11,606 nucleotides of DNA from Rubripirellula sp. (GCA_029287555.1 JARFQX010000512.1:1-11606); one strand, 5' to 3'. Shown: positions 1 through 6,712, numbered from the stretch's first letter. Notes: generated by a model not told the origin, from the letters alone. Numbers and translations: made by a program.

Positions 1-3000
1 TGTCGGGCCAACGCCCGGAGCATCCATTGCGAGACCGGTTGCTCAACACTCGGCCAAAGCAGGGATGCGCCGTCGGCAAGTGTCATCGACGGGTCGGAAA
101 TCAGGGCCGCGGGATTGGTGCCGGTTTGTGTGCCGAGCCCCTCGCACTGCGAACACCAACCAATCGCCGTGTTGAAAGAAAAGTGATGCGGGGTCAGTTC
201 CACAAAAGATCTTCCACATTGGCTGCAAACCAAGTGTTGACTGTGGGTCAGGACCGTCCAATCCGCCTCATCACGCTCGGTGTCGGCAAGGGCCAGATCA
301 AGTACGCCGACGCCGAGCGATAGCGCCTGCTCCACGCTGTCGCTGATCCGCGAACGATCCGAAGGATCAATCACGATTCGATCGACCACAACCTGAACTT
401 TCTGCCTTCGACGAGGATCCAATGGCGGCGCATCCTCCAAGGCAATGGTTTGGCCGTCAACACGGACCCGTTGGTAACCGGCTGCACGCAGCGATTCCCA
501 CGTGTCTTTCGACGCCTCACCGGACCGCACGTCGATCGGCGCCAACAGCAGCGCCCGCGTTCGGGCCGGCAGCGACATCACTTTGTCGACGATTTGGTCT
601 GGCGTCTGCGTCCCGATTGCATCGTGGCAGGTGGGGCAATGCATCGTGCCCAGGCGTGAAAACAGAACGCGGAAATAGTCGTAGATCTCCGTCACCGTTC
701 CCACGGTGCTGCGCGGTGAGTGGCCCAGATTCTTTTGTTCCAAAGCAACGGCTGGTGACAGACCATCGATGCGTTCGACGTGGGGCTTTTGGACCTGGCC
801 GATAAACTGACGGGCGTAGGAGGAGAGCGATTCGACGTAACGACGCTGCCCCTCTGCATAGATCGTGTCCATCGCCAGTGAGCTCTTGCCGCTGCCGCTG
901 GGTCCACAGAAAACGGTCATGGCATCGCGCGGAAGATCGACGCTGACCGACTTCAAATTGTGTTCACTGGCCGCCTCGACGATCACGTGAGTCCGGGCCT
1001 TGGACGGAGCCTCCGCGATTTGCCGTGTCGAGTCCGCTTTCTTTTTTCTGGTGGAACGGCGTTTGACTCCGAGGCTCTTGGCCAACGCCGTCCCGGTGAA
1101 ACTTGCCCGGCACTTTGCCACATCCAACGGACGCCCTTCGGCGACGATCTTGCCGCCGCCGGCGCCCCCCTCCGGTCCGAGATCGATGATCCAGTCGGCG
1201 GTCTTGATCACATCCATGTTGTGCTCGACGATCACGATCGTGTTGCCCCGATCGGCAAGCCCGTGAATGACATTCAGCAGCAATTCAATGTCGGCGAAAT
1301 GGAGACCCGTCGTGGGTTCATCCAGCACGTAAAGGGTCTTGCCCGTTTCCCGCTTGCTCAATTCACGCGACAACTTGATGCGTTGGGCTTCGCCGCCCGA
1401 AAGTGTGGGTGACGGCTGACCAAGCTTCAGGTACTCCAGCCCCACGTCAACGAGCGTTTGCAGCTTGTCGGCAATCTTGGGAATGTTTTCGAATAGCGCC
1501 AAAGCCTGGGCGATGTCCATCTCCAACACGTCGGCGATCGAGTGACCCTTGAAACGGACGGCCAAGGTCTCTCGGTTGTAACGCTGTCCTTGGCAGACCG
1601 GACAGGTGACCCAGATGTCGGCCAGGAAATCCATTTCCAGTTTGTTCGCGCCATTGCCATCGCACGCGGCGCAGCGACCTCCGTCGACATTGAAACTGAA
1701 TCGGCTTGCCGTGTAACCGCGAGTCTTGGCGTCGGGCATCCGTGCAAACAGATTACGAATCTCGTCGAACACCTTGACGTACGTCGCAGGGTTGCTGCGT
1801 GGCGTGCGTCCGATCGGTGATTGGTCGATCGCGATGGTCTTGTCGAGCAAGTCGAGTCCTCGGATCGTCTCATGCTTACCGACTTCGCATTCGGCACCGT
1901 TGAGCTCGTTGCGCAGCAGCGGCTCAAGAATGCCACCAACGAGCGAGCTCTTGCCGCTACCCGAGACCCCGGTCACGCAGACAACCGTTCCAAGAGGAAT
2001 CGAAACGTCGATGCCTTGCAGGTTGTGGTGGCGGGCCCCGACGATGGTCAACATCGCCTCGTGATCAATCGTGCGCGGATCCTGGGGAGGCTCGATGGAC
2101 CGCTTACCCGCCAGAAACTCTCCCGTCACGCTCTGTGAAGCTTTCTTGATTTCCGCGATCGGCCCGGCGGCGACAATTCGACCCCCTTTGACGCCGGGAC
2201 CCGGGCCAAAATCGATGATCTGGTCCGCGGCCCGCATCGTGTCCTCGTCATGCTCGACCACGATCAGCGTGTTACCCGAGTCGCGAAGCCGCAGCAACGT
2301 GGCAATCAATCGATCGTTGTCGCGCGGATGCAAGCCAATCGATGGTTCATCCAGGATGTACAACACACCCGAAAGTCCACTGCCGATTTGCCCGGCAAGC
2401 CGGATGCGTTGCGATTCGCCACCGGAGAGCGTGGGCGCCGTACGCCCGAGCGTGAGGTAGTCCAGTCCGACTCCGAGCAGGAAGCCGATTCGCTGGCGGA
2501 TCTCCTTGAGCACCTCGGCCGCAATCGTCGCCTCGGTTTCCGTCAGGGAGATTGCCTCAAAAAAACGATCCAGCTCGTCAATCGAAAGCTGACAGAGTTC
2601 CGGCAGCGTTAACTCGGGATTGTCGAGATCCTTCGCGCGGGTCAAAAAGGACTTCGACGCGGTTTCGATCGTCACCGAGGAAGCTTGAGGATTCAGTCGC
2701 CGACCGTGGCAGTCCGGACAGGCCATCGTGCTCATGTACTTCTCGAACTGACGCATCTGCATCTTGTTGCGCGTGGTCTTATAGCGGTCGAGCAGTTCCG
2801 GAATGAATCCGTCAAAGGAACCTGAGTAGCGTTTGGCCCGCCGCCCGCCTCTCCAAGTGAACTCCATCTTGCTGTCGGATCCCCACAACCAAACGTGCTT
2901 CGCTTGCTCCGGTAGATCTCGCCATTTCGCACCGAGCATCGTCCCTTCGGCCAGTTCGAGGGCCTCGTCCATGGCGTCGGCAACCCCGCGATAGATGTGA

Positions 3001-3986
3001 CGTCGGTAGCGGCCCATCGCGCCCCATTGACCGAGTAGTTCAATGGCTCCCTTGCGTACCGACAGTCCGTCATTGGGAACCAGCAACTCGGGCACGAACG
3101 TGTAGAGACGGCCGAGCCCATCGCACGATTCACACATGCCTTGCGGACTGTTGAAGCTGAAAAGCTGCGGCGAGGGAGGCTTGAAGCTCTCGCCGCAGCT
3201 GCTGCAGGCGTACTTCGAGGAAAAGAGATGATCGTCCTTCGCACCACCCGCCGACGACGCGTTTGGTTCGGAACAGGAAACCATCAAAGTCGACTGGCCA
3301 AGCTTGAGCGCCAATTCGACCGCGTCGGCGATCCTGCCTCGGTCCCGGTCGTCCGGTCCGATGCGATCGACGACGACTTCGACGTCATGCCGGTGTTGAC
3401 GATCGAGAGCCGGGGGATCCGAAAGCCGGATTGTTTCCCCGTCGACTCGGGACCACAAAAAGCCCTGTTTGCGAAGATCTTCGAAGAGGTCGCGGAATTC
3501 GCCTTTTTGGGCACGTACAAGCGGCGCCATCACCCACAGCGTTGTATCCCTCGGCAGGGCGAGAATCCGACCTGCAATCGCATCTTTCGACTGAGAGGTG
3601 ATCCTGGTGCCACACTCGGGGCAACGCCCCCTGCCGACCCGCGCGAACAGCACACGCAGAAAGTCATAGATCTCGGTGATCGTGCCAACGGTGCTGCGCG
3701 GGTTGTTTCCCGAAGACTTCTGGCTGATCGAAATCGACGGACTCAGACCGGCAACGTAGTCGACGTCGGGCTTGGGCATCTGGCCCATGAATTGTCGAGC
3801 GTAGTTGCTCAGGCTTTCGACATAACGTCGTTGCCCCTCGGCATAGAGCGTGTCGAAGGCGAGCGAGGACTTACCGCTTCCGGAAACCCCGGAAAAACAG
3901 ATCAACTCGCCGCGGGGCAGGGATAAGCTGACGTCGCGCAGGTTGTGCTCGCGGGCACCTTTGACCGTAATCTCCGTTGTCGTCAT
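1..3986 (-). CDS. uvrA: UvrA excinuclease subunit, tandem double-UvrA fusion (3' end off window)
   Basis: UvrA is the ATP-dependent damage-recognition subunit of UvrABC nucleotide excision repair; it loads UvrB at lesions. The frame is open from ATG 3986 to the left edge, 1328 codons with no stop. Residues 1 to about 960 are a complete UvrA: Walker A GVSGSGKS at 33-40, zinc-module CxxC pairs (CPEC, CSSC, CESC), signature LSGGESQR at 520-527, ILDEPSIGLHPRD Walker B, second Walker A GVSGSGKS at 673-680, CAAC/CPVC zinc finger, signature LSGGEAQR at 862-869 and VLDEPTTGLH. A basic linker (RRSTRKKK region) follows. A second UvrA starts near residue 1000, with Walker A GPSGSGKS at 1028-1035, AEGQRRYVESLS and its own CPTC, CSQC and CSQC pairs; it is cut by the window edge. 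A usual UvrA is about 940 residues. The start is fixed by homology (residues 10-16, GAREHNL) and a GGAGGA at 4001-4006, 14 nt upstream, which is rather far. The left edge still lacks the rest of copy 2, including its second ATPase half. Confidence 0.96.
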   Translation of the reverse strand, partial: MTTTEITVKGAREHNLRDVSLSLPRGELICFSGVSGSGKSSLAFDTLYAEGQRRYVESLSNYARQFMGQMPKPDVDYVAGLSPSISISQKSSGNNPRSTVGTITEIYDFLRVLFARVGRGRCPECGTRITSQSKDAIAGRILALPRDTTLWVMAPLVRAQKGEFRDLFEDLRKQGFLWSRVDGETIRLSDPPALDRQHRHDVEVVVDRIGPDDRDRGRIADAVELALKLGQSTLMVSCSEPNASSAGGAKDDHLFSSKYACSSCGESFKPPSPQLFSFNSPQGMCESCDGLGRLYTFVPELLVPNDGLSVRKGAIELLGQWGAMGRYRRHIYRGVADAMDEALELAEGTMLGAKWRDLPEQAKHVWLWGSDSKMEFTWRGGRRAKRYSGSFDGFIPELLDRYKTTRNKMQMRQFEKYMSTMACPDCHGRRLNPQASSVTIETASKSFLTRAKDLDNPELTLPELCQLSIDELDRFFEAISLTETEATIAAEVLKEIRQRIGFLLGVGLDYLTLGRTAPTLSGGESQRIRLAGQIGSGLSGVLYILDEPSIGLHPRDNDRLIATLLRLRDSGNTLIVVEHDEDTMRAADQIIDFGPGPGVKGGRIVAAGPIAEIKKASQSVTGEFLAGKRSIEPPQDPRTIDHEAMLTIVGARHHNLQGIDVSIPLGTVVCVTGVSGSGKSSLVGGILEPLLRNELNGAECEVGKHETIRGLDLLDKTIAIDQSPIGRTPRSNPATYVKVFDEIRNLFARMPDAKTRGYTASRFSFNVDGGRCAACDGNGANKLEMDFLADIWVTCPVCQGQRYNRETLAVRFKGHSIADVLEMDIAQALALFENIPKIADKLQTLVDVGLEYLKLGQPSPTLSGGEAQRIKLSRELSKRETGKTLYVLDEPTTGLHFADIELLLNVIHGLADRGNTIVIVEHNMDVIKTADWIIDLGPEGGAGGGKIVAEGRPLDVAKCRASFTGTALAKSLGVKRRSTRKKKADSTRQIAEAPSKARTHVIVEAASEHNLKSVSVDLPRDAMTVFCGPSGSGKSSLAMDTIYAEGQRRYVESLSSYARQFIGQVQKPHVERIDGLSPAVALEQKNLGHSPRSTVGTVTEIYDYFRVLFSRLGTMHCPTCHDAIGTQTPDQIVDKVMSLPARTRALLLAPIDVRSGEASKDTWESLRAAGYQRVRVDGQTIALEDAPPLDPRRRQKVQVVVDRIVIDPSDRSRISDSVEQALSLGVGVLDLALADTERDEADWTVLTHSQHLVCSQCGRSFVELTPHHFSFNTAIGWCSQCEGLGTQTGTNPAALISDPSMTLADGASLLWPSVEQPVSQWMLRALAR

Positions 3987-4011
3987 ACCCTAGCCGGCCG
4001 TCCTCCGAGTG

Positions 4012-4031
4012 GCGTGATTCCACTATCACGC
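4012..4031. promoter_or_regulatory. Perfect 7-bp inverted repeat in the uvrA leader
   Basis: gcgtgat (4012-4018) and atcacgc (4025-4031) are exact reverse complements separated by 6 nt. The dyad lies 25 bases before the uvrA ATG and just upstream of its GGAGGA. It could be an operator, an mRNA hairpin near the ribosome site, or a weak terminator for parA; no T-run follows on the minus strand. It does not match the E. coli or Gram-positive LexA boxes. Another short dyad, cggtc/gaccg, sits at 4069-4080, closer to the parA stop. Confidence 0.35.
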
Positions 4032-4094
4032 TAGATCGACGGACAGCCGGACGAAAGGGGTGGCCTGTCGGTCTCGACCGGCCCCGGACGGGCT

Positions 4095-4919
4095 CTAGGC
4101 GGCGGCGGCCTGCCTGGACGGCCTGCCGGCCGCCTCCTGCGCCATCACCTCCTCGGCAAGCGAGCGGTAATCCACCGCCCCATTGCTTTCCGGAGCGTAT
4201 TGGAAGATCGATTGACCAAAGCTCGGGGCCTCGGCCAACCGAATGTTGCGGCGGATCCTGGTCTCAAAGAATTTCGCCGCTCGGAAGAACTCGCGTCCCC
4301 CCTTGCTAGCCTGGAAGAACTCGTCGATGTCCGTGCTGACCTCCGCTGCCAAGCGCGTGTTCGAGTCGTACATGCACAGCATCACGCCCGAGAGACGCAG
4401 TTGGCTATTGAGGCGACGTGAAACCACCTCGACCGTGCGGAGCAACTTGCTCAAACCGTGAAGCGCAAGGAAATGGGGCTGCAGCGGCAAGAACACCTCG
4501 TTGACCGCAACCAAGGCATTGACGGTCAGAACGCCGAGGCTCGGCGGGCAATCCAGCACCAGGTAATCGAATGGTTCTTCATCGTCTTGGAGCCGATCTC
4601 GAAGGATCATCTCGCGTCCGACTTCGCCCGCCAATTCCAATTCGGCTGCCGCCAGGTCCAGGTTTGAAGGAACGACCGAGATCCGATCGCTGACGGGTCG
4701 GCGGGCCTGCTCCAGGGACGCGTCGCCGCACAGCACCTCGTACATGCTCGGTTCCCCGTCATGGGCGGTAATGCCCAGATGGAGCGAGGCGTGGGCTTGG
4801 GGGTCGAGGTCCATCAAGCAGACACGGCGTCCCGAGTCCGCCAAGGCGGAGGCAAGGTTGACCGAACTGGTGGTCTTTCCGACGCCACCCTTCTGGTTGA
4901 TCACGGCGATGGAACGCAT
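4095..4919 (-). CDS. parA: ParA/Soj/MinD-family P-loop ATPase
   Basis: This is a ParA-type ATPase of 274 residues, a normal length. Such proteins dimerise on ATP, bind nucleoid DNA non-specifically and partition or position DNA or large complexes, usually with a ParB-like partner. The sequence shows the deviant Walker A KGGVGKTT at 10-17 with the signature lysine, Walker A' MDLDPQAHAS at 36-45, Walker B VLDCPPSLG at 121-129, and the RRNIRLAEAPSFG segment typical of the chromosomal ParA/Soj group near the C-terminus. The frame opens further upstream (GTG-type start at 4997), but ATG 4919 is chosen because it directly begins the MRSIAVINQKGGVGKTT fold and has AGAAAGGG about 8 nt upstream. No parB is visible beside it, so it is an orphan in this window. 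It lies 108 bases upstream of uvrA on the same strand. The family call is certain; the cargo is unknown. Confidence 0.93.
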   Translation of the reverse strand: MRSIAVINQKGGVGKTTSSVNLASALADSGRRVCLMDLDPQAHASLHLGITAHDGEPSMYEVLCGDASLEQARRPVSDRISVVPSNLDLAAAELELAGEVGREMILRDRLQDDEEPFDYLVLDCPPSLGVLTVNALVAVNEVFLPLQPHFLALHGLSKLLRTVEVVSRRLNSQLRLSGVMLCMYDSNTRLAAEVSTDIDEFFQASKGGREFFRAAKFFETRIRRNIRLAEAPSFGQSIFQYAPESNGAVDYRSLAEEVMAQEAAGRPSRQAAAA

Positions 4920-4942
4920 GGCAACAGCCCTTTCTGTCGGTG

Positions 4943-4958
4943 GATCGGTTGTCCGATC
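4943..4958. promoter_or_regulatory. 6-bp inverted repeat ahead of parA
   Basis: gatcgg (4943-4948) and ccgatc (4953-4958) are exact inverted copies separated by ttgt. They lie 24 bases upstream of the parA ATG in the 84-base gap after the small upstream gene. This could be an autoregulatory operator or a leader hairpin; nothing in the sequence decides between them. Confidence 0.3.
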
Positions 4959-5003
4959 GCAGTAAGTGTTCTGCAACTCGATTCTCGATGCCCGCAATGT
5001 CTG

Positions 5004-5261
5004 CTAAGCCGCAGCCCGCTGCATTTGCTGGTAGGCCAGCAGAACCTCGTAGAGATCTGAATCAATTCGGATCAGGTCATCGGCGAAGTCATCCAACCAG
5101 GCCCGCTGGTGTTTGGCCGCGTCCATCAGTAACGGGACAATTTTTCCCAGCGGCACCGCAACCGTTTTTGACTCAGCGGCTCCGGAGATTCGATCAAGCT
5201 CGCGCTCACGGTTCTCGGAGTGGTTGTCATCGGTCAGAACGCGAAGCTTTGGTTTCAGCAT
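5004..5261 (-). CDS. Small conserved-looking protein of unknown function upstream of parA
   Basis: I do not recognise this 85-residue protein. It begins MLKPKLRVLTDD, has a charged N-terminus, then a segment SKTVAVPLGKIVPLL and a long amphipathic-looking region (residues about 45-82) rich in Asp, Leu and Gln that is probably alpha-helical. It has no signal peptide, membrane segment or cysteines. The frame extends upstream to 5354, but that extension is Arg/Pro/Ser-rich and reads like non-coding sequence, so ATG 5261 is preferred; no clear Shine-Dalgarno precedes it. It is co-oriented with parA (84-base gap) and uvrA. Its position suggests a cytoplasmic partner or accessory of the ParA ATPase, but this is context only. 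Both the coding call and the start are less secure than for the neighbours. Confidence 0.6.
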   Translation of the reverse strand: MLKPKLRVLTDDNHSENRERELDRISGAAESKTVAVPLGKIVPLLMDAAKHQRAWLDDFADDLIRIDSDLYEVLLAYQQMQRAAA

Positions 5262-5313
5262 GGTTCGATCGGTCCGGGCTCTCAAAGGATGCGGTCGGGA
5301 AGGGGATCGGAAA

Positions 5314-5333
5314 CGAGACGGCAGACCGTCTCG
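5314..5333. promoter_or_regulatory. 8-bp perfect inverted repeat, upstream of the small parA-side gene
   Basis: cgagacgg (5314-5321) and ccgtctcg (5326-5333) are perfect reverse complements with a 4-nt gap (caga). This is a compact stable stem lying 52 bases upstream of the 5261 start codon. It is a candidate operator, or a 5' leader hairpin of the leftward transcript. It has no adjacent T-run, so a terminator is unlikely. Confidence 0.35.
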
Positions 5334-5367
5334 GCTACCGCGTCTGGTTTCCACAGGTGGTATCGAC

Positions 5368-5404
5368 TTTGACGATTAGGAAAGTTAAGGCAATTTTGAC
5401 GATT
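5368..5404 (+). repeat. 10-bp direct repeat tttgacgatt spaced 27 nt start to start
   Basis: tttgacgatt occurs at 5368-5377 and again at 5395-5404. Each copy contains TTGACG, close to a -35 hexamer. The pair sits in the AT-richer core of the divergent intergenic region. It could be tandem binding sites for a regulator, or alternative -35 elements for the rightward gene. No good -10 box accompanies either copy. Confidence 0.35.
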
Positions 5405-5477
5405 TCCTGGATTCTCCTTGTGCGCCTTCATTCTGATACCACTCCAGCTGCTTTTTGTCATCGATTTGATATCTCCG

Positions 5478-5496
5478 GGGCCGAGTGTCGCGGCCC
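5478..5496 (+). promoter_or_regulatory. GC-rich 6-bp hairpin in the leader of the secreted-protein gene
   Basis: gggccg (5478-5483) pairs with cggccc (5491-5496) around a 7-nt loop. No T-run follows. If transcription of the 5628 gene starts upstream of here, this is a leader hairpin; otherwise it is promoter-proximal DNA. Confidence 0.25.
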
Positions 5497-5517
5497 TGAC
5501 TGGAAGATTCAAGCCTG

Positions 5518-5530
5518 TTTCACGGTGAAA
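5518..5530. promoter_or_regulatory. Compact palindrome tttcac-g-gtgaaa
   Basis: tttcacggtgaaa is a perfect 13-base dyad with one central base, about 98 bases upstream of the 5628 ATG. Its short symmetric form suits a dimeric regulator site better than an RNA hairpin, since the one-base loop is too small to fold without opening the stem. Confidence 0.3.
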
Positions 5531-5579
5531 GCGTCGATCTGCACCAATCTGGCACGGTCAATGCCAACCCGAGAAGGCG

Positions 5580-5598
5580 ACCGGTTGCACGTGCCGGT
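5580..5598. promoter_or_regulatory. Nested palindrome accgg-tt-gcacgtgc-cggt
   Basis: accgg (5580-5584) and ccggt (5594-5598) flank a core that includes the self-complementary gcacgtgc (5587-5594). It lies 16 bases upstream of the Shine-Dalgarno of the secreted-protein gene. It could be a regulator site or a leader hairpin. Confidence 0.25.
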
Positions 5599-5614
5599 GA
5601 TTTACCGACCCAAC

Positions 5615-5620
5615 AAGGAG
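5615..5620 (+). promoter_or_regulatory. Shine-Dalgarno AAGGAG deciding the 5628 start
   Basis: aaggag ends 7 nt before ATG 5628. This favours ATG 5628 over the overlapping TTG at 5625 and is the best ribosome site in the window. Confidence 0.8.
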
Positions 5621-5627
5621 CCTTTTG

Positions 5628-6407
5628 ATGCGGACCACCCTGATCCTCGCCACGGCGATGACCTCAATTTTCAGCTTCGGCGCCGCCCCCGCCCAAGCCT
5701 CTCACGACACGCCGCTGGCCCGCGCTGCCTGCGCGTACCGAGATTCGGTGCGGCACTTTGGTCGTGAGCTGAACTCCCAGCCGCGTTTGAGCCACCGTGA
5801 GCGACGTCTGGGTCACGAGTTGGTCGACGCGGCAAATCGGCTGTACATCGTCGCGCGGCATCCCCATCAACACCACCGATTAGGCGCTGCTTGGTACGAC
5901 GTTGACGTCATGCATCGACAAGTTGAGGTGGTGCTGTTCAATCACCCGGGCTGTCCGCTGTACGTTGCCTTGCGGCCTTGCTGGAACGAGGTGCTCTGCG
6001 CTTCGAACGACCTTGTCCGTCAACTTCGGTTGAGCGGATGCCTGGGCCACGGACATGGCCACGGGCATGGACACGGAGAGCACCATGGTCACGCTCCCCG
6101 TCACCCTCGAATCGGAAGCCCATGGGTGGGTTATCCCGGTTTTCCGGGCTATCCGAGTGCGGGGGTGATTGCCAGGCCGAGTTTGCCAACGGCAACACAG
6201 CCCAGCTACCGCTATCGTGACGCGGTGGTGCCGTCTTATCGCTATGGCAACTACGCTCACGCGGTCGTGCCACCGGCTTCCAAGGTCCTGCGATCACCGA
6301 GTGAGCGGCGAATTTCCGAGTCGGAGGCAAAGATCCAGCGAGCGCGAACTCGTGTCGAGGTTGATCTGGGCACGATCGGTGCGTTGCTCTCTCGCGCGAT
6401 CCGCTAA
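5628..6407 (+). CDS. Secreted histidine-rich protein of unknown function
   Basis: I do not recognise the family of this 259-residue protein. Residues 1-24 form a typical Sec signal peptide: MRTT n-region, hydrophobic core, and AQA before Ser25 as the cleavage site. The mature N-terminal half is mostly helical-looking, with four cysteines (35, 109, 118, 124) and a fifth at 138. Residues 140-155 are a Gly-His run (GHGHGHGHGHGEHHGH), then a Pro/Gly/Tyr-rich stretch with an imperfect internal repeat (PSYRY...VVP twice), and a charged C-terminal segment that looks helical (SERRISESEAKIQRARTR). The Gly-His run suggests divalent metal binding (Zn, Ni or Cu) outside the cytoplasm; five cysteines allow two disulfides. 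The gene is monocistronic as far as can be seen. The long antisense frame over its 3' half is a shadow. That it is a secreted protein is confident; its function is not known. Confidence 0.85.
   Translation: MRTTLILATAMTSIFSFGAAPAQASHDTPLARAACAYRDSVRHFGRELNSQPRLSHRERRLGHELVDAANRLYIVARHPHQHHRLGAAWYDVDVMHRQVEVVLFNHPGCPLYVALRPCWNEVLCASNDLVRQLRLSGCLGHGHGHGHGHGEHHGHAPRHPRIGSPWVGYPGFPGYPSAGVIARPSLPTATQPSYRYRDAVVPSYRYGNYAHAVVPPASKVLRSPSERRISESEAKIQRARTRVEVDLGTIGALLSRAIR
6045..6092 (+). repeat. Gly-His codon repeat inside the secreted protein gene
   Basis: These bases encode alternating Gly and His (residues 140-155) using imperfect 12-base units such as ggccacggacat, ggccacgggcat and ggacacggagag. 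His is written with both cac and cat and Gly with ggc, gga, ggg and ggt. The protein pattern therefore appears kept by selection rather than by a very recent DNA slippage expansion. Confidence 0.7.
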
Positions 6408-6420
6408 GAGACTCAAGCCG

Positions 6421-6527
6421 CTGAGGGAGTGAGCGTGATAGCGGATGCGAAGTGACTCCCCATCGGAAAGCGTTCGACAGCGATAGAAAGCCCTCGTTGG
6501 CATGATGAGGGCGCTCACTCCCCTCAG
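6421..6527 (+). repeat. 107-nt element bounded by a 14-15 bp inverted repeat with a nested hairpin
   Basis: The left arm ctgagggagtgagcg (6421-6435) is the reverse complement of cgctcactcccctcag (6512-6527) except for one extra C/G. Inside, gccctcgt (6490-6497) pairs with atgagggc (6505-6512) through one G:U and a 7-nt loop and abuts the outer stem, so a transcript could fold into a long closed structure with an internal hairpin. The element starts 13 bases after the stop codon at 6407. Possibilities are a structured RNA or attenuator, a 3'-end structure of the upstream mRNA, or a MITE-like element; I see no clear target-site duplication in the flanks (agccg versus ggatg). Confidence 0.6.
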
Positions 6528-6571
6528 GGATGTGGAGGACTCCAATCCCATCCCCTGCAGGGAGAAAAACT

Positions 6572-6593
6572 CGGCCCCCAGGCGGGCCGTTTG
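6572..6593 (+). terminator. Possible weak intrinsic terminator
   Basis: cggccc (6572-6577) pairs with gggccg (6584-6589) around a 6-nt loop and is followed by only three T residues. The stem is GC-rich but the T-tract is too short for a confident intrinsic terminator. It would end transcription from the secreted-protein gene or act as leader structure for the DUF1800 gene. Confidence 0.25.
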
Positions 6594-6712
6594 GCGTGTA
6601 TTCCCGCGGAAACAGTTTGCTTGTGGTAGCTTCTCCCGTTACCATCGTGAACATTCGGTTGGGAAGAAGATCGCTTCCAATACCGCTTTTCTTCGGAGTG
6701 CTCAGCGGGCAA

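Larger units (their letters stand above)
5262..5627. other. Divergent intergenic region with several dyads and a direct repeat
   Basis: This is a 366-base non-coding stretch between the minus-strand parA-side genes and the plus-strand secreted protein, so both sets of promoters should lie here. I see no convincing gene in it. It holds inverted repeats at 5314-5333, 5478-5496, 5518-5530 and 5580-5598, and a 10-bp direct repeat at 5368-5377 and 5395-5404. The part around 5361-5412 is noticeably more AT-rich than its surroundings, as expected for promoter DNA. Confidence 0.6.

Noticed and set aside
1427..1939. 170-codon minus-strand frame
   Set aside because: It is on the same strand as uvrA but in a different frame and wholly inside the second ATPase half of UvrA copy 1. 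The translation is Ser/Thr/Arg-rich out-of-frame noise, not a frameshifted fragment.
3141..3926. 261-codon plus-strand frame
   Set aside because: It is entirely antisense to the first UvrA module, whose motifs are intact on the minus strand; the plus-strand translation shows no family features.
5282..5512. 76-codon minus-strand frame upstream of the small parA-side gene
   Set aside because: It overlaps the 8-bp dyad and the direct repeat in the divergent promoter region, has no ribosome site or recognisable domain, and looks like intergenic DNA.
4940..5767. 275-codon plus-strand frame across the divergent intergenic region
   Set aside because: It runs antisense through the small parA-side gene, across the dyad-rich promoter region and out of frame into the secreted-protein gene. 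The composition is Arg/Pro/Ser-rich with no domain and no ribosome site.
6421..6593. CRISPR-like or tandem repeat array in the intergenic region
   Set aside because: The repeated strings here are inverted arms of a single element and a separate hairpin; there are no regularly spaced direct repeats.
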